Translations under genes and position numbers: made by a program
Notes under the pieces: generated by a model
Seen by the model: only the letters and a program-made list of their open reading frames with translations
The model's database searches: none
What the model was told of the DNA's origin: nothing
Assembly: GCA_947561585.1 (NCBI GenBank)
Contig: CANNZV010002574.1
Location: 1 to 64,000, forward strand
Reading direction: 5' to 3'
Origin: Caprella mutica
Taxonomy: Eukaryota > Arthropoda > Malacostraca > Amphipoda > Caprellidae
Length of the DNA stretch: 64,000 bases
Shown here: positions 12,556 to 23,757 of the stretch, in pieces
Numbering within the stretch: position 1 is the stretch's first letter
How the letters are laid out: every line of letters starts with the position of its first letter

Positions 12556-12895
12556 TAGAGCTAAGATATTGGAGCACTTAAAAAAGAGCGTATAGCGGTT
12601 ATAATGCGCACTTGCAGTAGTAGCGATAGAAAAGAGTATTAGGAGGTGCTCCTATAGGCACTCCGATTTTAGTGCACCGAAAATTTTTTTTAGTACTTAT
12701 CGTAGTAAGAATTTTAATGAGTATTTGTTTTTGAAAAGATTTCGGACGAATTAACACAAGAAATATTTCTAAATGTATCTAAAATTGATTTATTTCTCTA
12801 TTTTTTTGTGGACACACTGCGCAATACTAGAAAAAATAATAAAAAGAACAATAAATATTAAAACAAATTTAACGTATAACATATTCAGTATTTCC

Positions 12896-13400
12896 AGTAG
12901 AACTCCTTTATTGTGAACTTCAGCTAGTCCACTATTGAGATCTTACTTCACTGTAGATCAGTGGTTCTTAACCTGGGTTCGAAAGGGTTCGGTGAGTCAG
13001 TTTCAGGGGTTCGGCCGTTTGGTTCATAATATTCTATTTATTCATATGCGAAAATTATGTTTTACTCGTTTTGATCGTTGAACAGAGTGATTTAGTGTGC
13101 GAATGATGCATGGCACAGATTGTTTACTAATTCAGTATATGCTATAGTTATGTATCATATATGTTTATATTTGGATGGAAAAACACATTGAAAATTATGT
13201 TTTTAGAAAATTTCTAGATGTGATAGTTTATAAAATAAATTAGTTTGAAAAGAGGTTTCCATTTTTTGCGCAACCCTATATAGATGAATAGAAAACTTAT
13301 TGTCATTTGAGACAGACTAAACAAAATATGTTCACAACTGAGGCAAGTTCACTATACAGGACTCTACTAATCAGCTGTTCATTATAGAGAAATTTTGCTG
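12896..13400. mobile_element. Pogo-type non-autonomous element
   Basis: The left end reads CAGTAGAACTCCTTTATTGT. The right end, reversed, reads CAGCAAAATTTCTCTATAAT and is followed by TA at 13401. Both continue with similar TGAAC-containing sequence and CTGTATAGTGAAC motifs. CAG starts with a (A)ACCTC-like run are typical of pogo/Tigger MITEs. The right third, including GACAGACTAAACAAAATATG, is shared with the copy at about 29.55-29.72 kb. There is no coding capacity. Confidence 0.6.
12959..13040. mobile_element. hAT-type MITE left end, fragment
   Basis: CAGTGGTTCTTAACCTGGG is a very typical hAT-type terminal repeat. It is followed by GGTGAGTCAGTTTCAGGGG, also present in the element at 57568-57830 (GGTGAGTCAGTTTCAG). 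It sits inside the pogo-type element. A right terminus was not found. Confidence 0.6.
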
Positions 13401-15931
13401 TATTGAGTCTATAATGTCAAAGAAAATTCTAACATCAAACATTGTTGAAGTTTGATAAGAATGTGCATGTCAATGGATATTACAAAATGAATCCATTACT
13501 TTCTTATCATTCGCCTCTTTGAAACCTAATTGCCTATCCAAGAACCAATTCTTCAATAAAGAGAATAATCTCTCTACTTCAGTCGAAGTAGCAGGGGTAT
13601 TTATTTCAGTTTACTTCAGGAACCATCGCCAGGTGTCAATTCAGGAAAAGTTGCAAAAACAAATACTGAAATTTCTCTTCGAAATTAGTAAGCTATCAAA
13701 AAATCTTTACGGAAACATTTTCTCCGACTGTGACTATAGGCAATATAGTACGTAAACCCATACACTGGTATTTCCCTATCAACATCAAATTCGCATTAAA
13801 ATCTATTTTCAGTTTCTGTTAATATACGAATTAATTAATGGTAATATTGGGATAGGAGAAAACATATATTTTAATTTGGCTATCTAAATGAACATTCTCA
13901 TAATTCACTGGCAGATAACTATGTGAAATATGTCTAATCATCTAAGTTTAAGTTATACGTATAAATGTATTGACCATTAGATTTACAGGTATTATTGCTT
14001 TGAACTGTCTTATTGAAATAATCAATACACTTAAAGGTATTTTTGACCCCCCGGTAAGAAATTAAGGTACAGTTATTCGATATTGCTCCATTTTTGTGCT
14101 CAGTAGGAGTGAAACAGAGTACTGTATAAAGAGACTACTAAATTTAAAGAGTACTTTGAAGTATTATTGTGAGCAGTAAGAGCTCTAGTAGCATCAAAAT
14201 CAAAATCTGTCCTTTTTCTTAAGGAAATTGTATTTAATGCAAAGCAATATATATTGATGTTTGTAATTAATTGTCTTTGCTTCATTATTTCTCAAATCAC
14301 AGTTTTCTAATTTTTTATTATTTTCAATTTTTTTATATTAGTCATCGTGTACCGGGACTCATTTTAAAATTTCTGAAAGCATTACAATAGGTGAAGTTTC
14401 TTTTTGGTAATGTGAAATCTGTAAAATGTTTAAAAAAATTACGGATACATTTATATTTCACTGTACAATGTATATAGACAAAAAAGATAATATAACTTGG
14501 TCAAAAAATATAGTATACATATCATATATAGTGGAGGAGAAGTGGGGGAGCCAATTGGGGGTGAATTATGATCAATAAATATGCGTGTGATGAAATACAA
14601 ATGTGAAATGATAAATAAGCCACTAGACTTCTAAGAGACCTAAAAACTAATTACTTTGTACATTTCACATACAAAACGGTTATTATTACTACAAAATTTT
14701 CTAAGATCTCCTCTACACACCATTAATATTTTATTACTTCGTAAAAAAAGATACCTATAAATAATTACTTTACGACTTATTTCAGAGATGTGATTTTCTA
14801 ATTTATTTTTTGCTAATTCCGAATGCTCCAATAATCTCATTGATCTGATGGTAAACTTTAGAGGGAAAATAGAAAAAAAATGATAGCAATGTTATATATG
14901 AATACAGTTGATAGGTGACAAGATATAATTATCACTACCAACGAGTTAAATAGTCTTATCTTTATTAACACAATATCTCTATTTAGAAATAATGAGGTCA
15001 TCAATTATTTCAAGTTTATGTAACATACAGAAATTTATCACAGGTTGAAGACAGACATTTATTAATTGTAGTAGCTAAGAAAGGAAAAGCCAAATTCAAA
15101 ATTAATAACAATTAAGAGAGATCACCATGACCAACATCAATTCCAAGAACTGCTGCTATTTTTTAGCAGCTGTTCTTGGAACTATCCAAACATGATCGCT
15201 ATTTTGCACCTATTTTCAACAGCATGGAAGGCTGTTATCAGAAAATCTGCTAAGAAAGAATATACCTGAAATAAACATTCACACTCGAATCAATATAGAC
15301 TAGCTTTCTTAAATGTTAACAACAGTGACAATCATTTAAAGAGGTAAAATTAAGCAACATATAAAAATTAATAACATCTACAAATGTGATAGACACCTGC
15401 TTAATCTATACTAGAGTATATTCACAATTAACAATGAAGGCTCAGTTTAGTATGATAAATTTCATGGCTTGTAACCTGTAATTTTGAACCTCATTTCCAT
15501 ATGAAGTTTGTGTACCTGCCAATTTTTGATTGCCTACACATAGTATATATTTGATACGTAGAAGGCTGGGGTGAATAGCTTACAATTAGATGACTGTACC
15601 AATTTAAATGACATTGAAAGATTTCATTGACCTTTAAACCAAACCTAAGAGGGGATCAGTTGGTTCGAAAAAAAGTCGGTCAACCTTCTAATCTGTCTCT
15701 ATTCTGTGCGACACAGAGAAAATTGCCACCTTTGTGTCAGTCTCAGGTTACATGGCAGTTACTAATATTCCAATCAGTTAAATTGCTATAGTAATATCAC
15801 ATATATGTATCTATTTAACCCTATTTAGAATTAGTTGATGTTTCATTTTATTTTAAAACTTTCAGAGGCTTCATTATAATTTAATGGTATTGGAAAAGTT
15901 TATTATTTTACCATGATTTATCACTGCGAAT
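13401..15931. other. Non-coding; one strong hairpin, otherwise nothing recognised
   Basis: A+T-rich sequence. The only structure I can support is the hairpin at 15142-15180, listed separately. Open frames of 60-80 codons occur (for example 13519-13755 on +) but have no recognisable motif, start context or splice neighbours. Confidence 0.55.
15142..15180. other. Inverted repeat (17-bp stem, 5-nt loop)
   Basis: TCCAAGAACTGCTGCTA is followed by five T residues and then TAGCAGCTGTTCTTGGA. The arms pair at 16 of 17 positions, with one T/A mismatch at the tenth position. It could be a MITE remnant, a cruciform or a small hairpin RNA; nothing in the flanks decides between these. Confidence 0.8.
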
Positions 15932-16455
15932 ACATATATACGAAATGGACAGGAATTGAAAACTCTTCGCACTGTGGTATCCAGATGTTTTTAGTTTCTG
16001 GTGAATGGGTATTGTGGAAACTGTGTTCCTTTGGTGTTCATTGAACTCTGCAGTGATTTTATGAGCCGTGGTTTTGCGATTTGCTCGAACAAATCGATTT
16101 AGAGTCCGTTAAACATAGTCTTTCAAAAAACTTCGAATTTGGACCATACCTGTGCATTGCTGAAGACGTTTTTCCTGACATTTTGTTACAGTATCTCTTG
16201 AAACGCCAAACCTTCGTTAGCTTCTGTTACACTAGAGCCTGCAATGCGAGGACCAATATTATTTAATTTCTTGAAAGTCCGAGATTACTTGTCATGTTTA
16301 TAAGGTTATAACCAGCATTTTCTCAAATGTTTGTAAATTACAGATATTTTAAGTGAAAAATGAATAAACATCAAAATATGCCAAGCGTCTACAATTTGTT
16401 CAAATATTATATAATGTCAAAATGTTGGTGTTTCCATTTGTTTGTCCAACCCCTG
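15932..16455 (-). pseudogene. Tc1-type transposase N-terminal relic with one terminus
   Basis: The element end is at 16455, next to TA. Reversed, it reads CAGGGGTTGGACAAACAAAT and continues TGGAAACACC, a characteristic Tc1-like terminal repeat. Downstream on the minus strand, two frames give the DNA-binding region: GPRIAGSSVTEANEG near 16240, then after a frameshift VSRDTVTKC near 16205. After a stop come RTLNRFVRANRKTTAHKITA and EFNEHQRNTVST near 16080-15990. This matches the paired HTH region of Tc1 transposases. Sequence beyond about 15932 is no longer recognisable, so the DDE domain and the other end are lost. Confidence 0.82.
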
Positions 16456-16568
16456 TATATGTTGGTAAAATATGTGTGATCAATATAAAACAATACATGG
16501 AAAGTTTAAAAAAAGGTGATATTGGTAAATTTAAATTAACTTATATATGAACCTATAAAGGGACTAAA

Positions 16569-16671
16569 CGGTGTGCGGAAAGTTCATCGCCCTCTATTCA
16601 CTGCATGGAAAATTCACCGCATGGAAAATTCACCGCATGGAAAATTCACCGCATGGAAAGTTCACCGCAAC
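16569..16671. mobile_element. Single arm of a foldback-like element (16-bp units)
   Basis: The leader CGGTGTGCGGAAAGTTCATC is followed by about four units of CATGGAAAATTCACCG. The leader matches the second terminal type of the complete elements at 19854-20656 and 58311-59172. No opposite arm was found, so the copy is probably truncated. Confidence 0.6.
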
Positions 16672-18097
16672 TCAATTCTCGCAAACAAATTAATTAAAAA
16701 TATATAGGGACAGGAATATTGAATTAATATTACTAGATATATGAAATAATATAAATTATATTACGATTGTTGAATTAATTTCTCTATGGTAGTATTTGGT
16801 TATATTTAATCAATCAATACATATAAGCTACTGACACAAAAATTTCGAGATATCATAATTGAACTATATACTACATTCCCAGGCATGCAACGTAAATGTA
16901 ACTATAAAAAAAACATTATCGACATAAAAATTGGCAGTGTAATGTTGAACAGCTGAGCTGTGAAAACTAGCTATCTTATAATAATTAGATATTAATACTC
17001 ACAACTCATAGTAGGTATGGAAAAAGGAAACAAATGTGTGAAGTTCCGTTCACTATATAATGTTTACATTATAGCACTTGTATGAAAGCGTAAATAATGT
17101 TTAAAAGGAGTTTCATCTACACGATAAACATTAGTTTATGGAAACTACCTGCTACCATTAAGAGCTCTAAATAAATCAATTTTTCGAATTTGGAAGAATT
17201 ACAAATTTTAGTAGTCATTTCATTACCACATATATACTAATAAATTTGATATATTAGAAATGTTTTAGACGTATTGTACAAAGTACTTGAATACGTTCTC
17301 AATCAAGTGTGCTTTTTTTACGGAGGAATTTTTCCTTTATGTTTTTTTCCTTTGGTCATTTTTCCGGTCACCATTATACCTATATATATACATATATTAT
17401 TGCCAGATATATTTGTAAAAAATACTATTTAGTAATTTAATTTTGTAAGCCCCTACATCACATCTAGAAGGCCCAATATTCTAAAAGATTATCAGGGTTT
17501 AGATAAATGTAGGTCAAATTTTATGGTCGAAAACGTATTTGAAGGGAATAGATTACTCTTGTCACCATTTCTACATCGTTTTACACCAGAGGAATTATAA
17601 CCAGTCATTACATGACGATACACTTCTTAGGTCTGAGGGTAGGTCTATAGGGTCAGACTGCTTAAAGTCTTGTGGGTGGGTCTATGCAGTCTATCTGTCT
17701 AAAATATTGTGGGTGGTCTTAACACTTTCCATTTTATTTTTCTAGAGTTACTTTAATGTGCTGTGAAATTTGATGATTTGTTATAGTATGTCCTATGACC
17801 TGTAGTTGTAAATGTGGTTCATTCATGTCAGTTTGTTAATGAAAATTGAGTGTGGTGGCACAAGAATGTGAATAAATATTTATTGCTATATATAAAGTTA
17901 TCTATATTATAATTGCATGATAATCTCATTGGATAAATATTTATTAGTCTTTTTCATTGATTAATAAAATTATAATACCTATTTATGTTTTTTGTTATTA
18001 GAAAAGGTAATTAGTTATTTATAAGATATGACCTCAATTTGTTCAGTTGTTTTTTATTCAATTTCAGATGAATCATCTATTAAATGCAATGATTTTT
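16672..18097. other. Non-coding, nothing recognised
   Basis: A+T-rich sequence. A 68-codon open frame on + at 17539-17745 has no identifiable domain. Confidence 0.55.
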
Positions 18098-18252
18098 CAT
18101 TTACAGTATGTTTTTGAACACTTATTCTACATTTACAGTATATCATTATACAATTATTATTCCACATTTACAGTATATAATTATACATTTATTCTACATT
18201 TACAGTATATTGTTGTTTAAGCATTTCACATTTACAGTATATTATTGTACAA
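18098..18252. repeat. Degenerate minisatellite of about 33 bp
   Basis: Four to five copies of a unit containing ACATTTACAGTATAT and TTATACATTTATTCT, with small length differences. Confidence 0.85.
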
Positions 18253-18269
18253 TGATGCTTAAAAAGGTA

Positions 18270-18756
18270 GCCATGCAGACGTTTCGTTGACAGGAAGTTT
18301 TGTCGGCAAATTTTGGTATAGGGGAAATTAACACACTGTAATATATTTGTATCGGGGGACGTACCGCCCTCAAATTTCCCCCTGCCACGTCATTAAACAG
18401 TCATGAAGTATACACTGTAGAGTACAACAAACTCGTGTATACAACATACTATATAAAGGACACTTAAGTTGAAAGTTTCAAAAATAATTTTCATTTATAG
18501 ATGTTTATATTTGTTCACATATCGAATAATCTTAGTTATTTTAATATCCTCTTTACTAATCTTCTTCGACGAAATGTCTTGTTGTCGAAACGTCCTGTAG
18601 ACGAAATGTCTCTCGATGAAATGTCTGTCGACCAAATATCCTGTCGACCAAATATCCTGTCGACCAAATATCCTGTCGACCAAATATCCTGTCGACGAAA
18701 CGTCCTGTCGATCAAATGCCTGTCGATCAAATGTCTGCCGAAACGTGTGCACACCC
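18270..18756. mobile_element. Foldback-like element with 16-bp minisatellite arm
   Basis: The right arm (18560-18750) has about eleven units around GTCGACCAAATATCCT and GTCGACGAAACGTCCT. The left side has a short inverted counterpart at 18275-18315 (GACGTTTCGTTGACAGG). The right end, reversed, starts GGGTGTGCACACGTTTCGG, similar to the GGTGTGCGGA leader at 16569. The left boundary and a target duplication could not be set. Confidence 0.6.
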
Positions 18757-18860
18757 AAAAGAATTCTCCAGATTAGAAGATAGTCATCATTATCTAGTTA
18801 AAAGCTGATTCTCACCTAATTTATTTGTTACCACAAACATCGATTTTTATTTTTAACAAT

Positions 18861-19487
18861 ACAGGTAAAGCTCGTACAACAGACAGTTCATGTTCCTGAA
18901 AAAGTGTCCAATGTACCGATCAACGTCCGCTGAAACGTCACATTATTAGTTTAGGTGAAGATTTAAACTTTGTAAGTTTTCCTTAGCAGCATTTCAAAGA
19001 AACGCTAACGAAGATAAACAATCTCACATTATTATTGAATACAATTTTTAATGAAAATCATATAATGTTTATATAACTTACTCATATAACTCATATAAAT
19101 GTACGTACGAAATAATGAGGTAAGCAAAATAAAACAAAGATATTAGCAACTAAATAGATATATGAATTACGTGAAAATATAGGATAGTTATACCTCTTTT
19201 ATTTTCCATAGAGCTTTTCTAATCAAAGAAAATGTGGCGGGAAAGGGTAACAAAATCAAATTTCTGAAATCTGAAAAACAATACATTGAGTGTTGATTGT
19301 AAATTGTAATACCTCTAAATATAGTCAATGTTTGACCACATACTTTGTAGACTATAATAGAATATTGGTTAAACCATACTATTTAAAGATGTCGTTTTAG
19401 TGAGCTGTATGTCCGGTGAAATGGACAAATTTTGTCTTTTGTAGGAGTGTCCGTTTATAGATTGTCCGCTGTACGAGCTTTACATGT
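18861..19487. mobile_element. Foldback-like element with terminal inverted repeats
   Basis: The ends are ACAGGTAAAGCTCGTACA on the left and, reversed, ACATGTAAAGCTCGTACAGC on the right. Both continue inward with degenerate GTCC-containing units (GTGTCCAATG and ACGTCCGCTG on the left, CGGACAATC and CGGACACTCC on the right). About 620 bp in all, without coding sequence. Its termini differ from the GGTTCTAGG group. Confidence 0.7.
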
Positions 19488-19530
19488 AATTTTTTATGTA
19501 ACTAAATTTGTTAATAAAAAATTTCAAAGT

Positions 19531-19853
19531 GATGGTAAAGTTCGACTTCCAATACGGCGGCTGTTGCAACGCGACTAGAGCTGTGCTGATCTCCTTGTAA
19601 AGGTAGAGTTCCAATGCAGCGGCTTAATTAAGCGGTAAGAGCCACGCGGCTCGAGCCGCTCGGCTCTCGTTTTGGACTGATATCCGATATAACCCATGTA
19701 CCCCTTTCCAATGGAGCGTCTACAGCTGCACTGCCGAAGTGGCTCTAGGCAGAGGCTCAAGCAACTATGACTAGAGTCGCCCCAGGAGCAGTCCATCCAC
19801 TGCGGCTAGTAGTAATTTTTACAGCTCCCTTTAATATTTGGATGGTAAATAAG
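19531..19853. repeat. GC-block repeat, copy 1 (left part)
   Basis: A GC-rich block built of short CGGCTNGAGCCG-like palindromes (GGCTCGAGCCGCTCGGCTCT), ending in GCGGCTAGTAGTAATTTTTA. It is closely similar to copy 2 at 20985-21240; both hold CCGATATA and ATGTACCCCTTTCCAATGGA. Its left end (ACTTCCAATACGGCGGCTG) matches in inverted form the right end at 23690-23757, so 19531-23757 may be one composite element. Confidence 0.8.
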
Positions 19854-20656
19854 GGTTCTAGGTCAATTCGCCGAAAACACATTCGCCGAAAACACTTTCA
19901 CCAAAACCACATTTGCCGAAAACACATTCGCCGCACGACACATTCGCCGAACGACACTTTCACCGAAAAATATGATAATTTAAAAAAGTAAACAAATTTA
20001 TCTCATATGTTTCAAATGAAATTGCATAAAGATGAACTTACAAATAAGTCTATAAATTACTTTACAATATTCGACATAAATATTGGTTAAACTTTATGGA
20101 ATTTACGTTATTTTCATTAACTCATATAATGTTATTGCTGCATTATTTGTGTCAGTTTATAACTATATGTTGATCTATTTTCTGTGTACAATTATCAGTT
20201 ACAAAAGAAAATGAATTTTCACAGATTTATTTCTATGTCTTAAGAATATTCATTTACTATTACTTTTATAAAATATTGACAATATGGAGGAATATATTTG
20301 AGTGCAAAAAGGAAGTCGAACTCAATTTTGCTCAGCAACTCCTTTTAAAAAAAAATTTATGTTAGAATAAATGGATTTAATATCTCTAAATCTTCAATAT
20401 CGAGATTGAATATCTCGAAAACCTAGAAATAAATTTGTTATATTAACTTTCATTTTGTACTCAAATACATTTATATTGTCAATATTTTATAGAAGCAATA
20501 GTCAGTCACATGTAAGTTCATCTATATATGTAATTTCATTTGGACATATGAGATAAATTTGTTTAACTTTTTAAATAATCATAGTTTTCGGCGAAAGTGT
20601 CGTTCGGCGAATATGTCGTGCGACGAATGTGTTTTCGGCGAATAGTCCGATCACCG
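19854..20656. mobile_element. Complete foldback element, 803 bp, 8-bp target duplication
   Basis: The left end is GGTTCTAGGTCAATTCGCCG. The right end, reversed, is CGGTGATCGGACTATTCGCC. Each arm carries 15-bp units around TTCGCCGAAAACACA; the inner part of the arms (CGAACGACACTTTC through AAATTTATCTCATATG) is nearly identical in inverted form, about 120 bp. The flanks are TAAATAAG (19846-19853) and TTAATAAG (20657-20664). The related unoccupied site at about 21226-21260, in copy 2 of the host repeat, has a single CAAATAAG, which supports an 8-bp duplication. No transposase is encoded. Confidence 0.88.
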
Positions 20657-20984
20657 TTAATAAGAGAAGCGTGATAAGAGACAAAGTTTGCTGTTATTTT
20701 AGGTATCTTTAATACTGTTTCCAGTCAATATTAATAAATTAATTAATATTATTAAATTTATTAATAATCATAAATTTATTAATATTAATAAATTTACTAT
20801 TAATATTAATAAATTTATTAATATTAATAAATTAATTGATATTAATAAATTAATTAATATTAATAAATAAATTGATAACAAATATATAAATTTATACAAA
20901 ATAAATAAATTAAGTAATACTAAATTAATAAATTAATTCTAATAAAATAATAAGCCACAGAAAAACGAAATTGAAAGTGACGGT
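20657..20984. repeat. AT-rich interior of the modular repeat
   Basis: After GGTATCTTTAATACTGTTTC comes a degenerate array of ATTAATAAATT units to about 20940. The same order (GGTATTTCCATTCAATATTA, then the AT array) is found after the third GC block at 22256. Confidence 0.75.
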
Positions 20985-21240
20985 TGTAGAGCTGCTCCAC
21001 CTTGTCGAATTCCATTGCGGCGGCTGAAGCGGCTAGAGACTCGCGGCTTGAGCCACTCGGCTCTCCTTGTGGACTGCTATCCGATATATATCATGTACCC
21101 CTTTCCAATGGAGCTTCTATAGCCGTACGGCTGAAGCGGCTCGATCTGGTACGACTGCACTGCTCTTGAAGCAGTCCAGCCGCTGCGGCTAGTAGTAATT
21201 TTTGTAGCTATCTTCTAATATTAGGAAGGCAAATAAGTAT
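20985..21240. repeat. GC-block repeat, copy 2
   Basis: It aligns along its length with 19570-19850, including CATGTACCCCTTTCCAATGG and GCGGCTAGTAGTAATTTTTG. It is followed by GGCAAATAAG, the unoccupied counterpart of the insertion site at 19853. Confidence 0.85.
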
Positions 21241-22071
21241 AATGTGATAACTGACAAATTTGGCTGTTGATTAAATATGTGTAGAATGTCATCATCACAC
21301 TACTATTTTACCTCCATTTTTCTACTATAGTGTATTTTCCCGTTTAAAAAAACGGGTTTTAATAGTATAATATTGGTTTAGCTTAATCCGATACTGTACT
21401 TTTCCATTAAAATCAAAATCAATCGAAATCATATCAATATAATCCCGTGCATGTGTATCAGGTCACATTATTTTGTGTTTCAAATGATAATTATCTCTTA
21501 CAAGTGTACTTGTCATTAAAATTAATGAGTTATCAATAGTAAAAGAAAAAATTCAAATAAATTATAAATATATATATCCGAAGAATATATTTTTAATAAT
21601 ATTAATTTAGAAAATTAGTGTGAAAAAAAAATTGGTTTAAAAAATTATTCAGACAAAAAATATGTAACAAAAATGTGAATAAATTATGTGAAAAAAATTG
21701 GAATAAAAAAATTTGAGTAAAAAAAGTTTGAGTCAAAATAATTTGAGCGTGACATTTTTCTTGCAACCAACCAACCAACCAACAGACAAAGACACACTGT
21801 CTATTAGTATATAAGGTGATTTCTTATATGTGGAACTGTCCAATATTTCGTAACTCACCCTATTTATTTCGCATCATGAATAAATTATTATTCTCTTACC
21901 TCAAAATATTTGAGTAGCCTGTATTTGTAATACAGCTTTGAGCTTTCCATTAACAATATATAAATTTCCTATCGTTCATCTTTGAATTCCTATCAAATAA
22001 ATAAATATATAAACACAAGACGAAAATTATCAGAAAAGAATATTCGTTTTCAATTTTGGCATTTTAATTAA
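21241..22071. other. AT-rich sequence between GC blocks
   Basis: No gene seen. It contains homopolymeric runs, repeated GTGAA/AAAATTTGAGTAAAA motifs at about 21620-21750, and a short CAAC tetramer run at 21768-21782. Confidence 0.55.
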
Positions 22072-22457
22072 TTGTAGAGCGGCTACAGCCGTAGCATTGG
22101 AAAGCATATCAGCGGCTAGAGCCATGTGTCTGCAGCCGGACGGCTCGAGCCGTGTGACTCTAGCCGCGACAGCCGCTGCTGCTAGTAGTTATTTTTACAG
22201 GTTCATTATATTTTTGAAACCTGAAAAAATTTGCTTTTATTTCACGTACCTTTGGTACTAGGTATTTCCATTCAATATTAATAAATTAATTGATATTAAT
22301 TAATTGGTAAAATAATTTCAATTAATTAAAATTAATAAATAAATTAACATTAATATATTAATTCACATTGATATTAAAATTAATATTAATAAATTAATTA
22401 ATACTAATAAATAAATTATCATTAATAAATAAATTAACAATAATTTATTAATTAATA
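22072..22457. repeat. GC-block repeat, copy 3, and its AT array
   Basis: A shorter GC block (GTAGAGCGGCTACAGCCGTA and GGACGGCTCGAGCCGTGTGA), then GCTAGTAGTTATTTTTACAG and the ATTAATAAATT array, which is interrupted by the LINE at 22458. Confidence 0.75.
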
Positions 22458-23580
22458 TTGTTTATTGTTTATTGTTTATTGAGAAACTGTTATATACATA
22501 TATTACATAATTAAAAACACTTTTATATAAAAACTTCTGAGACATAAAAAATAATTGTAACTAAAATGTATATACAGTTGATTCTAAAAAAGTCTAAAAG
22601 CTTATAGAATCTATAAAATATAAACAGTAGGTACATAAGAAATATTAAAATCCTACCTAAGTTACCGGTATTAAAATTTCTCTATATTGGTTAAAACAGT
22701 ACTCTTTATATTTCTTTTTAAAAACATAGTTTGACATGGGTTGTCTTAAAAATTCTGGTAATTTATTAAAAGCTTCTATTGATCTAAAAATAGTAAAATT
22801 TCTTTGACTTTCTAATCTAATAGGAGGAAGGTTCAAATTTGTGCCCCTTGTGTGATGGTTATGGGTAGGGATAAAATCAATAAAATATTGTTCTAAAATA
22901 TCTGGTTCGTAAAAAAGTGCTTTTCTTAAAAACGATAATAAAAAATAATCACACACATCATCAAATTTAAGAATCTTAAGTTTAAAATACATTGTGTTTG
23001 TTGGCATTAAAGGGGTAAAATTTTCATCTCTTTTTACATTTAAAATAATTCTTAAAATATCATTTAATAAAATTCTGATGTGACTTAAATGGACGTTAAA
23101 AGTTTTGCCATAAAAAATGATAGACTGTGTAAAAATAGAATAAGCTAATGAATAGTAGATTAAAATTAGTGACTTTCTATTAAAATAGGGTTTGGTTGAA
23201 TAAATAACACCTTTTACTTGGCTGAGTTTCCTAGTTATTGTGTCAATATGCGGTTTAAAAGATAGTTTATTGTCGATTATAAAGCCTAGGTATTTAAAAT
23301 TATTTACATATTCTAGTTGAACATTATTAAAATAGGTGGGAGGGAATACATTAACAGATCTAGCATTAAAAATCATCGTTTTAGTTTTGAAAACATTGGG
23401 GGTTAATTTGTTAGAATTTAGCCATTCTGAAAGTTTGTCAATAAAATTTTGCAGTCTACTAAAAATATTTAAAAAATTTGTGTCCCGAATATAAAAAACT
23501 GAATCGTCTGCAAACATGGTACAATTAAAATTACAGCTTTCTGCAAGGCTACACAGATCATTTATAAAAATATTAAAAAG
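22458..23580 (-). mobile_element. 5'-truncated LINE with TAAACAA-type tail
   Basis: The 3' end on the minus strand is a short tandem tail of CAATAAACAATAAACAATA (22458-22484). The 5' end is cut near 23580, inside the reverse-transcriptase domain. The element sits in an ATTAATAAATT array that continues on both sides with similar sequence, so an exact target duplication cannot be separated from the array. Confidence 0.85.
22657..23580 (-). pseudogene. LINE reverse transcriptase, C-terminal half
   Basis: One uninterrupted minus-strand frame of about 305 codons in LINE sequence. It starts with FNIFINDL, has the catalytic FADD box (TMFADDSVFYI), then LSEWLNSNKLTPN, the YLGFIIDNKLSFKPHID region, the RILLNDILRIILNVKRDEN segment and the typical C-terminal RSIEAFNKLPEFLRQ part. 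The N-terminal endonuclease and the first reverse-transcriptase motifs are absent through 5' truncation. The frame has no stop, so the insertion is young compared with the one at 1785-3246. About 20 residues upstream of FNIF come from the flanking AT repeat and are not LINE. Confidence 0.9.
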
Positions 23581-23757
23581 CAATATTAATAAGTTAATTA
23601 ATACTGATAAATAAATTATCATTAATAAATAAATTAGCAATAATTAATTAATTAATATTAATAAGTTAATTAATAATTTTATTAATTAAGTGAAACTGAT
23701 GGTAGTAGAGCGGCTCGAGCCGCTTCAGCCGCCGCATTGGAAGTCCATCTTTAAGTA
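23581..23757. repeat. AT array and right end of the modular repeat
   Basis: The ATTAATAAATT array resumes after the LINE. Then comes GATGGTAGTAGAGCGGCTCG and a GC-rich end which, reversed, reads GGACTTCCAATGCGGCGGCT, matching the left end at 19540-19562. Confidence 0.75.

Noticed and set aside
10593..12581. Long protein-coding gene of 662 codons
   Set aside because: The frame is open only because the minisatellite unit is 21 or 24 bp; other frames on both strands are also open. Kept as a question in the findings, not as a gene.
18495..18776. Open frames on both strands
   Set aside because: They lie in the 16-bp foldback arm and reflect its periodicity.
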